From NCBI GenBank assembly GCA_041300865.1, contig JBFYTF010000172.1, positions 1 through 64,000 of the forward strand: a stretch of DNA of 64,000 nucleotides. Reading direction: 5' to 3'. The position numbers and the translations under genes were made by a program. This DNA comes from JAAYZQ01 sp041300865. Lineage in GTDB: Bacteria; Chloroflexota; Anaerolineae; JAAYZQ01. Shown in pieces: positions 56,544-64,000 of this stretch; within the stretch, counting starts at the first letter, position 1; every line of letters starts with the position of its first letter. The notes below the pieces were generated by a model. It was not told the origin of the DNA, did not search any database, and saw only the letters and a program-made list of their open reading frames with translations.

Positions 56544-59032
56544 TGCTCACAGCTTTTCAAAAGCTGGAAAAGATACTGAAGTTGGAGGAGAGCCAGGGTT
56601 ATCGGGATCGGGCTGTCATCGGAGGATTCGCCAAGTTTGCCAGGATCTGGCAGAGCGAAGCGCACGCCGATGCCCAAAATGCCGAGCAGCAGCAGGCAGC
56701 GGGCGAGATTGCCGACTTGTTGGCCGCTTACGGCGAGGCTGACGTCGAGCGCCGGGCGCAGACGGTTCAGGACATTCTGTACCGCCTCCAAGCGGGGCCG
56801 GAGCACGAGGACGAGCAGCGCTGGCCGCCGCCTGTTAAGCCAGGCAGCATGCAGAATAAGGTAGCGGAACCGGAACCGCCGGCAGCGGCGCAGCCGCTGG
56901 GCCCCGCTCGGGTAGCGCCGGCCATTGCACCTCCCGAACGACCTGCCACGGGCCTCGATGCGCCCGTTACCACCTTGCCAGGAGTGAGCACCGCCTATGC
57001 TACCAGGCTGGAGAAACTGGGGATCTCGACCGTAGGGGATCTCCTGCATCACTACCCCCACCGTTACGACGATTATACGGCGCTCAAGTCGATCAGCCAG
57101 CTCCAGTTCGGAGAAGAAGTCACCGTCGTGGGCACGATCTGGGAGACGCGCACGCGCAGCACGCGCAGCGGCAGTGCTCTGATCACCAGCGTGATCGCCG
57201 ATGCCTCCGGCACCATCGAAGCAGTGTGGTTTAACCAGCCCTACCTGGTAAAACAACTGCGGGCCGGACGACGAATCGTCCTTTCGGGCAAGGTCGACGA
57301 GCACCTGGGGCGGCTGCGCCTCCAGTCCCCTGCCTGGGAGCCCCTGGAGAAAGAGCTGATCCATACCGGCCGCCTCGTCCCTGTCTATCCTCTAACGCGC
57401 GGTATTACTTCCCGCTGGCTGCGCAAGCTGATCAAGCGGGTTGTCGATCACTGGGCAGCGCGCCTGCAAGATCACCTTCCCGAGAGTCTGCGGGCCCGCG
57501 CTGGCCTGATGGATCTCGGCAAGGCGCTGCGCCAGATCCACTTCCCCGACAGCCACGATGCGGCCGTGGAGGCCCGGCGGCGCCTATCGTTCGACGAGTT
57601 CTTTTTCATCCAGCTGGGCATGTTGCACCGGCGCCAGCAGTGGCAGAGGCAGGCCGCCGAGCCACTGCCTACAAATGACGTCCTGTTGTCCTCGTTCCTT
57701 GCCTCGCTGCCATTTCAGCTGACTGACGCTCAGCAGCGAAGCCTGGAACAGGTCTTGGCCGATATGGCCCGGCCAGAGCCGATGAGCCGGCTGTTGCAGG
57801 GCGATGTTGGCTCGGGCAAGACGGTGGTGGCCACCGCCGCAGCCCTGATGGCCGTGGCGCAGGGCAAGCAGGTGGCCCTCATGGCGCCGACCGAGATACT
57901 CGCCGAGCAGCACCATCGCACCGTGTTGGACCTTCTGGCCGCCATGGGAGAGAGTGGCCTTGGCAGACCCGTGTCTGTCGAGCTGCTGACCGGCAGCGTC
58001 TCGCGCCCCGAGCGCAGCCGGGTCTACGGGTCTCTCGCCTCGGGTCAGATCGATATCGTCGTGGGCACCCAGGCGCTCATCCAGCGCCATCTCACCTTTC
58101 ACGATCTGGCCCTGGTTATCGTTGACGAGCAGCACCGCTTCGGGGTGTTGCAGCGCGGTACGCTGCGCAGCAAGGGAGACTCGCCCCACATGCTGGTCAT
58201 GAGTGCCACGCCCATCCCCCGCAGCCTGGCCCTGACACTGTACGGTGATCTGGAGATCTCGGTCATCGACCAGCTGCCGCCTGGACGGCAGCCCATCGTG
58301 ACGCGCTGGCTGCTCCCCAGGGAGCGCGAGCGGGCTTATACCTTTGTCCTGACCCAGGTTCAGAAGGGCTGCCAGTCATTTGTCCTCTATCCGCTCATCC
58401 AGGAGTCGGACAAGATCGAGGCCCGAGCGGCGGTCGAGGAGTACGAACGTCTGCAACAGGAGGTCTTTCCTCAGCTGCACCTGGGTTTGCTTCACGGCCG
58501 GATGAAGAGCCGGGAGAAGGACGAGGTCATGAAACGCTTTCGCGCCGGCGAGATCGACGTTCTGGTTTCGACCTCGGTCATCGAGGTCGGGATCGACGTC
58601 CCCAACGCGACCGTCATGCTCATCGAAGGGGCCGATCGCTTTGGCCTGGCCCAGCTGCACCAATTCCGCGGCAGGGTGGGCAGGGGTGAGCACCAGTCCT
58701 ACTGCCTGTTGCTGTCCGATCGGGCCTCGCCCGATGATCCCGATACCAAGCAGACCTGGGAGCGGCTCAAGGCCATCGAAGCCACCCAGGATGGGTTCGT
58801 CCTTGCGGAAAAGGACCTGGAGCTCCGTGGTCCTGGTGACTTTTTCGGCGTGCGCCAGAGCGGCCTGCCTGCGCTGCGCCTCGCTAACCTAAGCAACGTC
58901 CAGGTCCTGGAAGAGGCGCGGGCCGAAGCTCTTGCTCTCTTCGATCAAGACCCGGCACTAGAACAGCCCGAGCACCGCCCGCTGGCCGAACAGGTCGCGC
59001 GCTTCTGGCAAGAAAAAGGTGAGCTCGGCTGA
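56543..59032 (+). CDS. recG: ATP-dependent DNA helicase RecG with N-terminal extension
   Basis: The 829-residue protein remodels stalled replication forks. It has Walker A GDVGSGKT at about 420, DEQHR (DEAH box) near 527, RDSPHML-like SATPIPRSLALTLYGD, and RGRVGRGEHQSYCLLL. The wedge/OB domain starts near residue 147 (LPGVSTAYATRLEKLGISTV). The preceding 145 residues are an extra helical and Pro/Ala-rich region, longer than in E. coli RecG. Confidence 0.95.
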   Translation: MLTAFQKLEKILKLEESQGYRDRAVIGGFAKFARIWQSEAHADAQNAEQQQAAGEIADLLAAYGEADVERRAQTVQDILYRLQAGPEHEDEQRWPPPVKPGSMQNKVAEPEPPAAAQPLGPARVAPAIAPPERPATGLDAPVTTLPGVSTAYATRLEKLGISTVGDLLHHYPHRYDDYTALKSISQLQFGEEVTVVGTIWETRTRSTRSGSALITSVIADASGTIEAVWFNQPYLVKQLRAGRRIVLSGKVDEHLGRLRLQSPAWEPLEKELIHTGRLVPVYPLTRGITSRWLRKLIKRVVDHWAARLQDHLPESLRARAGLMDLGKALRQIHFPDSHDAAVEARRRLSFDEFFFIQLGMLHRRQQWQRQAAEPLPTNDVLLSSFLASLPFQLTDAQQRSLEQVLADMARPEPMSRLLQGDVGSGKTVVATAAALMAVAQGKQVALMAPTEILAEQHHRTVLDLLAAMGESGLGRPVSVELLTGSVSRPERSRVYGSLASGQIDIVVGTQALIQRHLTFHDLALVIVDEQHRFGVLQRGTLRSKGDSPHMLVMSATPIPRSLALTLYGDLEISVIDQLPPGRQPIVTRWLLPRERERAYTFVLTQVQKGCQSFVLYPLIQESDKIEARAAVEEYERLQQEVFPQLHLGLLHGRMKSREKDEVMKRFRAGEIDVLVSTSVIEVGIDVPNATVMLIEGADRFGLAQLHQFRGRVGRGEHQSYCLLLSDRASPDDPDTKQTWERLKAIEATQDGFVLAEKDLELRGPGDFFGVRQSGLPALRLANLSNVQVLEEARAEALALFDQDPALEQPEHRPLAEQVARFWQEKGELG

Positions 59033-59048
59033 GAACGCGGAGGAGTCC

Positions 59049-59576
59049 ATGCCACGAGCGATTTACCCTGGCACCTTTGATCCGGTCCACAACGGCCATC
59101 TGGACATTGCCCGGCGGGCAGCCGCGTTGTTCGACCACCTGACCATCGCCATTTACGCCAGGCCCATGAAGAGCTTGTTGTTCACTACCGAGGAGCGGAG
59201 GGCGATGTTGGATGAGGCCCTCGGCCACATTCCCAACATCTCTGTCGTCACGTACAAGCAGCTGACCGTGGACTTTGCCCGCGAGGTTGGGGCGCACGCC
59301 ATCGTCCGAGGCCTAAGGGTCATCTCGGATTTTGAGCTCGAGTTCCAGATGGCCTTGACCAACAAGAAGCTGGCGCCCGAGATCGAGTTTGTCTGCCTGA
59401 TGACCAGCCAGGAGTACGCCTTCTTGAGCGCGAGCACTCTGAAAGAGATTGCCATGCTGGGCGGCTGCGTCGAAGGCATGGTGCCTGAGCACGTGCGCGT
59501 CGCCCTCGAGGCCAAGTTCGATGGTGCAACTTGCGGCGAGGAGACCGACGTGCGGCTCGTTTCGCTGCGCGACTGA
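59049..59576 (+). CDS. coaD: Phosphopantetheine adenylyltransferase
   Basis: The protein has YPGTFDPVHNGHLDI with the ATP-binding His14/His17, the RGLRVISDFE substrate loop and YAFLSASTLKEIA. It makes dephospho-CoA from 4'-phosphopantetheine and ATP. At 175 residues it has a C-terminal extension of about 15 residues beyond the usual 160. GGAGGAGTCC precedes the ATG. Confidence 0.96.
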   Translation: MPRAIYPGTFDPVHNGHLDIARRAAALFDHLTIAIYARPMKSLLFTTEERRAMLDEALGHIPNISVVTYKQLTVDFAREVGAHAIVRGLRVISDFELEFQMALTNKKLAPEIEFVCLMTSQEYAFLSASTLKEIAMLGGCVEGMVPEHVRVALEAKFDGATCGEETDVRLVSLRD

Positions 59577-59685
59577 ACGTGAGGTCGCGCGCGGATGGGT
59601 CCCGGATGTGAAAGGGGGTGGGAGCCGTGGCCAACGAGCTGTCACCACCTGCTTCGGACGACCTTTGCAGAGGAGGGGACTGGCT

Positions 59686-60180
59686 TTGAGCGACATTAAT
59701 CATCTGATCGATCGGTTGGAGCGGTTGCTGAATGAAAGCTGGCGCATGCCTCTCAGCGCCTACCTGGTCGTGAACGAGGACGAGTTCCTGGACATCATCG
59801 ACCAGATGCGCACGGCGATTCCCCGTGAGGTCAAGGAGGGCGAAAAGATCCAGCGGGAACGAGAGCGGATCGTTGCCCAGGCTGAAGAGGAGGCCGAGCG
59901 GCTTTTGCAGCTTGCCCAGGAGGACGCGGCCAAGCTAGTGGAGCAGCACGAGATCATCCGCATGGCCGACCAGCGTGCCCGGACGATCATCGAGCGTGCC
60001 CAGCGCGAGGCCGAGGTGCTGAAGGGCGAAGCCGACGAGTACGCCGGACAGGTACTGGTCTCCCTCGATAGCCAGATTGGGGTCCTGGAGGAGCAAATCG
60101 CCGGTCTCCGGACCACCGTCCGCAACGGACTGGACGCCCTTGCGCCAGCGGGCGAGGAGGAGCTGCAAGAGGCACAATAG
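59686..60180 (+). CDS. DivIVA-like coiled-coil protein
   Basis: The 164-residue protein has a short N-terminal region (SDINHLIDRLERLLNESWRM, then a RMPLSAYLVVNEDEFLDIID segment) and a long Glu/Arg/Ala coiled coil (about 45-150). It resembles DivIVA-like or ATP synthase b-like coiled-coil proteins seen in Chloroflexi near coaD and yceD. Function is unknown; a role in polar growth or division is possible. The TTG at 59686 has AGGAGGGG upstream. Confidence 0.8.
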   Translation: MSDINHLIDRLERLLNESWRMPLSAYLVVNEDEFLDIIDQMRTAIPREVKEGEKIQRERERIVAQAEEEAERLLQLAQEDAAKLVEQHEIIRMADQRARTIIERAQREAEVLKGEADEYAGQVLVSLDSQIGVLEEQIAGLRTTVRNGLDALAPAGEEELQEAQ

Positions 60181-60332
60181 TCGACAACCGGCCTGCGGTT
60201 CTGGCCAGGAGCCGCGCATTACGTTGCGATGAGCAGGAGCGGCATGCTCGGGGGACCGCAGAACAGCGGCGGCCGGTCCACGGCTCTCGAGCAAAGTCCG
60301 GGACGCAGCGCTCGCCCGGTTGCGTCTTTATC

Positions 60333-60361
60333 TTGACATCGCACAGGGTCTCGCCTATAAT
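60333..60361 (+). promoter_or_regulatory. Perfect promoter of the yceD-rpmF operon
   Basis: TTGACA (60333-60338) and TATAAT (60356-60361) with a 17-base spacer. The 221-base gap upstream of yceD holds only this. Confidence 0.85.
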
Positions 60362-60401
60362 GGGGCGACCCTGCCCGAACAGATCGGCTAGGATATAGGA
60401 A

Positions 60402-60956
60402 ATGCAGTATAACGTTGCCCAATTGCTGAGGGGGCCGACCGGTGCCCAGCGTCGCTACGACCTGGACCAAGACATCAGCAATCTGGACCCGGACCTGGAA
60501 CCGATGAGCCCTTTAAAGGGCAAGGTCAGCCTGCTGCGCACAAGCCAGGGGGTGCTGGTTACGGGCAAGCTACGGACAGTGCTTCGCAGCCAGTGCCGAA
60601 GATGCCTGGAGCCCTGTGATGTGCAGGTGACTTTGACCCTGGAAGAGGAATTCCATCCGAGCGTCAACATTGCCGACGCGCCGGTGGATCCGATACCGGA
60701 CGAGGAGTATGATGAGGCGCTCGTCATCGACGAGCACCACATTCTGGACCTGTCGGAGGTTATCCGCCAGGGTTTGTGGCTGGTAGCGCCCACCGAGGCG
60801 CTGTGCCGGCCTGACTGTGCCGGGCTTTGCCCGGACTGCGGTGGCAACCGCAACTTGGGAGAATGCCAGTGCGAGCAGGCACCCATCGACCCGCGGTGGG
60901 CAGCATTGCAGGCGCTGATACTCGACAATACGGAATCCGACGAAAGGAGCGATTGA
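60402..60956 (+). CDS. YceD/DUF177 family protein
   Basis: The 184-residue protein has SQCRRCLEPCDVQVTLTLEE and the C-terminal CRPDCAGLCPDCGGNRN motif, typical of YceD (DUF177), which precedes rpmF in most bacteria and is linked to 23S rRNA accumulation. The two Cys clusters suggest zinc. It is the first gene after the perfect promoter and ends three bases before rpmF. Confidence 0.94.
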   Translation: MQYNVAQLLRGPTGAQRRYDLDQDISNLDPDLEPMSPLKGKVSLLRTSQGVLVTGKLRTVLRSQCRRCLEPCDVQVTLTLEEEFHPSVNIADAPVDPIPDEEYDEALVIDEHHILDLSEVIRQGLWLVAPTEALCRPDCAGLCPDCGGNRNLGECQCEQAPIDPRWAALQALILDNTESDERSD

Positions 60957-60959
60957 CCA

Positions 60960-61145
60960 GTGGGAGCACTGCCAAAGCATAAACTGGGCAAAGGGCGCAA
61001 AGGCCGGCGTCGCAGCCACGACGCACTCCAGGCCCGCAACCTGGTGCCCTGCCCGAATTGCCATGAACTTCGATTGCCCCATCAGGTTTGCCCTGCATGT
61101 GGCAACTATAAGGGCATCAAAGTCTTCGAAATCAAGCGTGACTAG
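60960..61145 (+). CDS. rpmF: Ribosomal protein L32 (zinc-binding form)
   Basis: The 61-residue protein has the basic N-terminus GALPKHKLGKGRKGRRRSHD and a zinc ribbon CPNC/CPAC. It is a large-subunit ribosomal protein. The GTG start follows AAGGAG. It is coupled to yceD as in most bacteria. Confidence 0.95.
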   Translation: MGALPKHKLGKGRKGRRRSHDALQARNLVPCPNCHELRLPHQVCPACGNYKGIKVFEIKRD

Positions 61146-61191
61146 GCGCCGAGCACGGGGGCGTACCCGGCGCACATGGTGCAGATGAGCA

Positions 61192-61244
61192 AAGGCCGTG
61201 TCATGGCGACATTCCGCGCGAATGGTAACCAGGCACACGGCCTT
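61192..61244 (+). terminator. Possible terminator or attenuator after rpmF
   Basis: AAGGCCGTGT (61192-61201) and ACACGGCCTT (61235-61244) form a 10-bp stem with a 33-base loop, followed by GTTGTG. The long loop and poor U-run make this a weak call; it may separate rpmF from the acyl-CoA dehydrogenase gene. Confidence 0.35.
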
Positions 61245-61293
61245 GTTGTGCTACCCGGCCGGTAATGTGCGCTGAAGCAGAGTGGAGGGGGTC

Positions 61294-62433
61294 GTGATCG
61301 ATTTCTCGTTGAGCGAGGAGCTACAGGCCATCCGGGCGCGAGCGTCCAAGTTCGCCCAGGAAGAGATCCTGCCGATTGCTGCCGAATACGATCGCAAGGC
61401 AGAGGTGCCGCCTGGGATCGTGCAAAAGGCCAAGGCGGCAGGTCTCCTTAACGTGACGATTCCCAGGGAATATGGCGGCATGAGTTATGGCGCCCTGCAG
61501 AGTGCCATGATCGCCGAGGAGCTCGGCGCAGCCTGTGCCGGGATCAGTATCACCCTCATGGTCAACGGCCTGGCTCTGACCCCCATCATGCTCTTTGGCA
61601 GCGAAGAGCAGAAGGAAAAGTTCTTGCGGCCCGTGGCCGAAGGTGCCAAGTTGGCCGCGTTCTGCCTCACCGAGCGGGAGGCAGGCTCCGACGCCGGTTC
61701 GATCAAGGCGACGGCCCTGCCGGACGGCGACGACGTGTTCATCAACGGCCAGAAGTGTTTCGTCACCAGCGGTTCGCTCGCCAGTGTGCTGATCGTCTTT
61801 GCCCTGACCGAGCCGGACCGGGGTCCGCGTGGGGTCTCGGCCATCGTTGTGCCGGCTGACACGCCCGGCATCCGCGTGGTCAAGGTTGAAGACAAAATGG
61901 GGCAGCGAGCGTCCAACACGGCCGAACTGGCGTTCGAGAACGTCCGGGTACCGCAGGCCAACATCCTGGGCAAGCGGGGGCGGGGCTTTGGCATCGCCCT
62001 GGAGACCCTCGACTTCGGGCGTTCGGGGGTTGCCGCACTCAGCGTTGGTGTGGCGCGGGCCGCGCTGGAGCACGCTACGAACTATGCCAAGCAGCGCCAG
62101 CAGTTTGGGGCGCCGATCATCAACAACCAGGCGGTGGCTTTCATGCTGGCCGACATGGCCATGAAGGTTGAGGCGGCACGCCTCCTGACCTGGCAGGCGG
62201 CCTGGAACGCCGACCAGGGATTCAAGGCCACGGCCAAGTCGGCCATGGCCAAGTGTTTCGCCTCCGACACGGCCATGCAAGTGACGACCGATGCACTTCA
62301 GATCTTTGGCGGGGTCGGCTACATGAAAGATCAGCCAGTCGAGAAGCTGATGCGAGATGCCAAGCTACTCCAGATCTACGAGGGCACCAACCAGATTCAG
62401 AGGATGGTCATTGCCCGACAGCTGGGCAAGTGA
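61294..62433 (+). CDS. Acyl-CoA dehydrogenase (short/medium-chain type)
   Basis: The 379-residue protein has AFCLTEREAGSDAGSIKATA and QIYEGTNQIQRMVIARQL, with the catalytic Glu of YEGT in the usual place and Gly in helix G (FGRSGVAAL), so it is of the short-/medium-chain type, unlike the dehydrogenase at 10.7 kb. It lies between rpmF and fabD, where most bacteria have plsX and fabH. It may act in reverse or in acyl-chain recycling; that is inference. The GTG at 61294 follows GGAGGGG. Confidence 0.9.
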   Translation: MIDFSLSEELQAIRARASKFAQEEILPIAAEYDRKAEVPPGIVQKAKAAGLLNVTIPREYGGMSYGALQSAMIAEELGAACAGISITLMVNGLALTPIMLFGSEEQKEKFLRPVAEGAKLAAFCLTEREAGSDAGSIKATALPDGDDVFINGQKCFVTSGSLASVLIVFALTEPDRGPRGVSAIVVPADTPGIRVVKVEDKMGQRASNTAELAFENVRVPQANILGKRGRGFGIALETLDFGRSGVAALSVGVARAALEHATNYAKQRQQFGAPIINNQAVAFMLADMAMKVEAARLLTWQAAWNADQGFKATAKSAMAKCFASDTAMQVTTDALQIFGGVGYMKDQPVEKLMRDAKLLQIYEGTNQIQRMVIARQLGK

Positions 62434-62463
62434 CGCGGGATCAGGGAGCATAGGAGAGCACTC

Positions 62464-63402
62464 ATGGCCGACACTGCGCTGCTCTTTCCTGGACAGGGTT
62501 CCCAGGAATTGGGCATGGGCCGGGATGTGGCGGAACGCTATCCTGAAGCGCGCCGCCTGTACGAACAGGCGGACGATGTTCTGGGCTTTGCCCTCTCCCA
62601 ACTGTGCTTCGCGGGCCCACGGGAGCTGCTGGATGCCACGGTTAACACGCAGCCGGCTATCTTTGTCACGAGCCTGGCAATCCTGGAGGCTTTGAAGACT
62701 GCCGGCAATCTGCCGGCAGCAGCGATGGTGGCCGGTCATAGCCTCGGCGAGCTCACGGCGCTCGTCGCGGGCGGCGCCCTGGGTTTTGAACAGGGCTTGC
62801 GCCTGGTCCGCGAGCGGGGGCGGCTCATGAGGCTGGCTGGCGAGCGCAGCCCCGGCGGAATGGCAGCGGTGCTCAAGATGGAAGACGGCGAGGTCGAACA
62901 GGCCTGCAAGGAGGCCGCAGCCGAGACGTCCAAACCGGTACAGATCGCGAACTATAACTCACCGGGACAGGTGGTGATTTCCGGCGATGCGCAGGCGCTG
63001 GAAAGGGCCATGGAGCTACTGCGCGAGCGCGGCGGAAAGAGAATCGTGCCCCTGGCGGTCAGCATCGCCGCCCACTCGCCCCTCATGGCGAGCGTGGTTC
63101 GCGAATACCGGGCGGCGGTCGATGCCACGGACTTTTGCCTGCCGGTGATACCCGTCGTGGCCAACATCAGTGCTCGCCCACTACTGACGGTGGACGAGAT
63201 CCGAGATGAGCTGGCCGGGCAGTTCACCTGGCCGGTTCGCTGGACGGCCTCGGTGGAGTGGATGGCTGAGCAGGGCGTGAGGAATTTCGTCGAGATCGGC
63301 CCGAAAGAGGTGCTTGCCGGTCTGGTGCGCCGTATTAACGGGACGGTCGGAGCGCGCAGCATCGGCAGCCTGGCGGCCGTAGAGAATGCTGGCCTGGCAT
63401 AG
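62464..63402 (+). CDS. fabD: Malonyl-CoA:ACP transacylase
   Basis: The 312-residue protein starts LLFPGQGSQELGMGRDVAER and has the nucleophile Ser in AGHSLGELTAL and the catalytic His in SIAAHSPLMASV. It loads malonyl groups on ACP for fatty acid synthesis. GGAGAGCACTC precedes the ATG. fabG follows after 17 bases. Confidence 0.96.
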   Translation: MADTALLFPGQGSQELGMGRDVAERYPEARRLYEQADDVLGFALSQLCFAGPRELLDATVNTQPAIFVTSLAILEALKTAGNLPAAAMVAGHSLGELTALVAGGALGFEQGLRLVRERGRLMRLAGERSPGGMAAVLKMEDGEVEQACKEAAAETSKPVQIANYNSPGQVVISGDAQALERAMELLRERGGKRIVPLAVSIAAHSPLMASVVREYRAAVDATDFCLPVIPVVANISARPLLTVDEIRDELAGQFTWPVRWTASVEWMAEQGVRNFVEIGPKEVLAGLVRRINGTVGARSIGSLAAVENAGLA

Positions 63403-63419
63403 AGGCGAGGAGGGAAGCC

Positions 63420-64000
63420 ATGCGCTTTGAGGGCAAGGTAGCCATCGTGACAGGAGGAGCGCGGGGCATCGGCCGGGCCATTGCGCTGCGGCTGGCCCAG
63501 GAGGGAGCCGCCGTGGTGGTTAACTACCTGAGCAACCAGGCCGCGGCCGACGAGGTCGTCGGCCAGATCCAAGCGGCGGGCGGCCAGGCCATAGCTGTTC
63601 AGTGCGACGTGAGCAACGTAGCACAGTCCCAGGCCCTCATCGACGGCGCGCGGGAGGCTTTTGGCCGCGTTGACGTTCTGGTGAACAATGCCGGGACAAC
63701 GCGGGATACGCTCATTATGCGCATGACGGAAGAGGACTGGGACCTGGTCATCGACACCAACCTGAAAGGTTCCTTCAATTGTGTCAAGGCCGCCAGCCGC
63801 CCCATGATGAAGCAGCGCTACGGCCGCATCGTCAACATCACCTCGGTGGCGGGCCTGGATGGCAATCCGGGCCAGGCGAACTATGCGGCGGCCAAGGCCG
63901 GGCTGGTGGGCTTGACCAAGACTGTGGCCAAAGAGTTGGGCTCCCGGGGCATCACATGCAACGCCGTGGCGCCCGGTTATGTGCCCACCGATCTGACGGC
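63420..64000 (+). CDS. fabG: 3-oxoacyl-ACP reductase (partial, runs off window end)
   Basis: The frame is open for 193 codons from an ATG at 63420 to the window edge. It has the NADPH motif IVTGGARGIGRAIA, NNAGTTRDTLIMRM, the catalytic Ser-Tyr-Lys set in NITSVAGLDGNPGQANYAAA/K and NAVAPGYVPTDLT. It reduces 3-oxoacyl-ACP in fatty acid elongation. About 55 C-terminal residues are missing. GAGGAGGGAAGCC precedes the ATG. Confidence 0.96.
   Translation, partial: MRFEGKVAIVTGGARGIGRAIALRLAQEGAAVVVNYLSNQAAADEVVGQIQAAGGQAIAVQCDVSNVAQSQALIDGAREAFGRVDVLVNNAGTTRDTLIMRMTEEDWDLVIDTNLKGSFNCVKAASRPMMKQRYGRIVNITSVAGLDGNPGQANYAAAKAGLVGLTKTVAKELGSRGITCNAVAPGYVPTDLT

Overview
The window is high-GC bacterial DNA with densely packed operons, good Shine-Dalgarno sites and many near-consensus sigma-70 promoters. 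No rRNA, tRNA, CRISPR array or transposase was seen. The best taxonomic guess is Chloroflexota, Anaerolineae/Caldilineae-like. The basis is large kinase-ATPase fusions, Thr/Pro-rich lipoproteins, PMT-type glycosyltransferases with beta-sandwich tails, a QNG1-type queuosine salvage gene, and a Firmicutes-like rlmN-rpe-rpmB-yloU-yloV-recG-fab gene order. This is inferred from gene content, not from a search.

Layout. 1-12.9 kb: lipid and redox genes with regulators. These are a MaoC hydratase-SDR fusion behind a TetR gene, a membrane-anchored HExxH protein, a sarcosine-oxidase-like flavoprotein, a 1.2-kb-residue-scale kinase/ATPase/TPR protein, a second TetR divergent from a UGT-type glycosyltransferase, an IVD-type acyl-CoA dehydrogenase and two tandem 4-TM haem-copper-oxidase-like proteins. 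13.2-15.7 kb: two small GerW/YtfJ-like proteins and a eukaryote-type DNA topoisomerase IB with all five catalytic residues. 15.9-19.5 kb: a serine/glyoxylate to glycerate operon (aminotransferase, glycerate 2-kinase, hydroxypyruvate reductase). 19.6-26.4 kb: NAD kinase, a PMT-family membrane glycosyltransferase, an FmdB zinc ribbon, an M16 peptidase and a TPR lipoprotein.

26.5-33.4 kb (minus strand): a complete bacterial microcompartment operon. In transcription order it reads lepB, rpiB, deoC, BMC-T, BMC-H, a metallo-beta-lactamase-fold protein, BMC-P (EutN), a response regulator-nucleotide cyclase and a CoA-acylating aldehyde dehydrogenase. The enzyme set matches a sugar-phosphate-utilising compartment: deoxyribose-5-P is cleaved to glyceraldehyde-3-P plus acetaldehyde, which the dehydrogenase converts to acetyl-CoA. 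All three enzymes carry N-terminal amphipathic helices suited to encapsulation.

33.5-38.7 kb: lipoprotein, two DUF881 proteins, a serine-palmitoyltransferase-like enzyme, a tandem-repeat patch, an FmdB/PAS pair sharing one symmetric -10 box, and a zinc-ribbon/LysM protein. 38.8-43.7 kb: tldD-tldE followed by QNG1 (queuosine salvage) and a one-base-overlapping homologue of GTDC1, the animal tRNA-queuosine mannosyltransferase. 43.8-50.4 kb: NERD protein, orphan solute-binding lipoprotein, UroD-family protein, mocA-like, MFS and HAD genes. 50.4-64 kb: housekeeping block rlmN, rpe, rpmB(-), yloU, fakA, two fakB/degV, recG, coaD, a coiled-coil protein, yceD, rpmF, an acyl-CoA dehydrogenase, fabD and fabG (cut by the window end).

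The items most worth following are the queuosine salvage/mannosylation pair, the eukaryote-type topoisomerase IB, and the compact microcompartment operon with its cyclase and its divergent DeoC and RpiB sequences.
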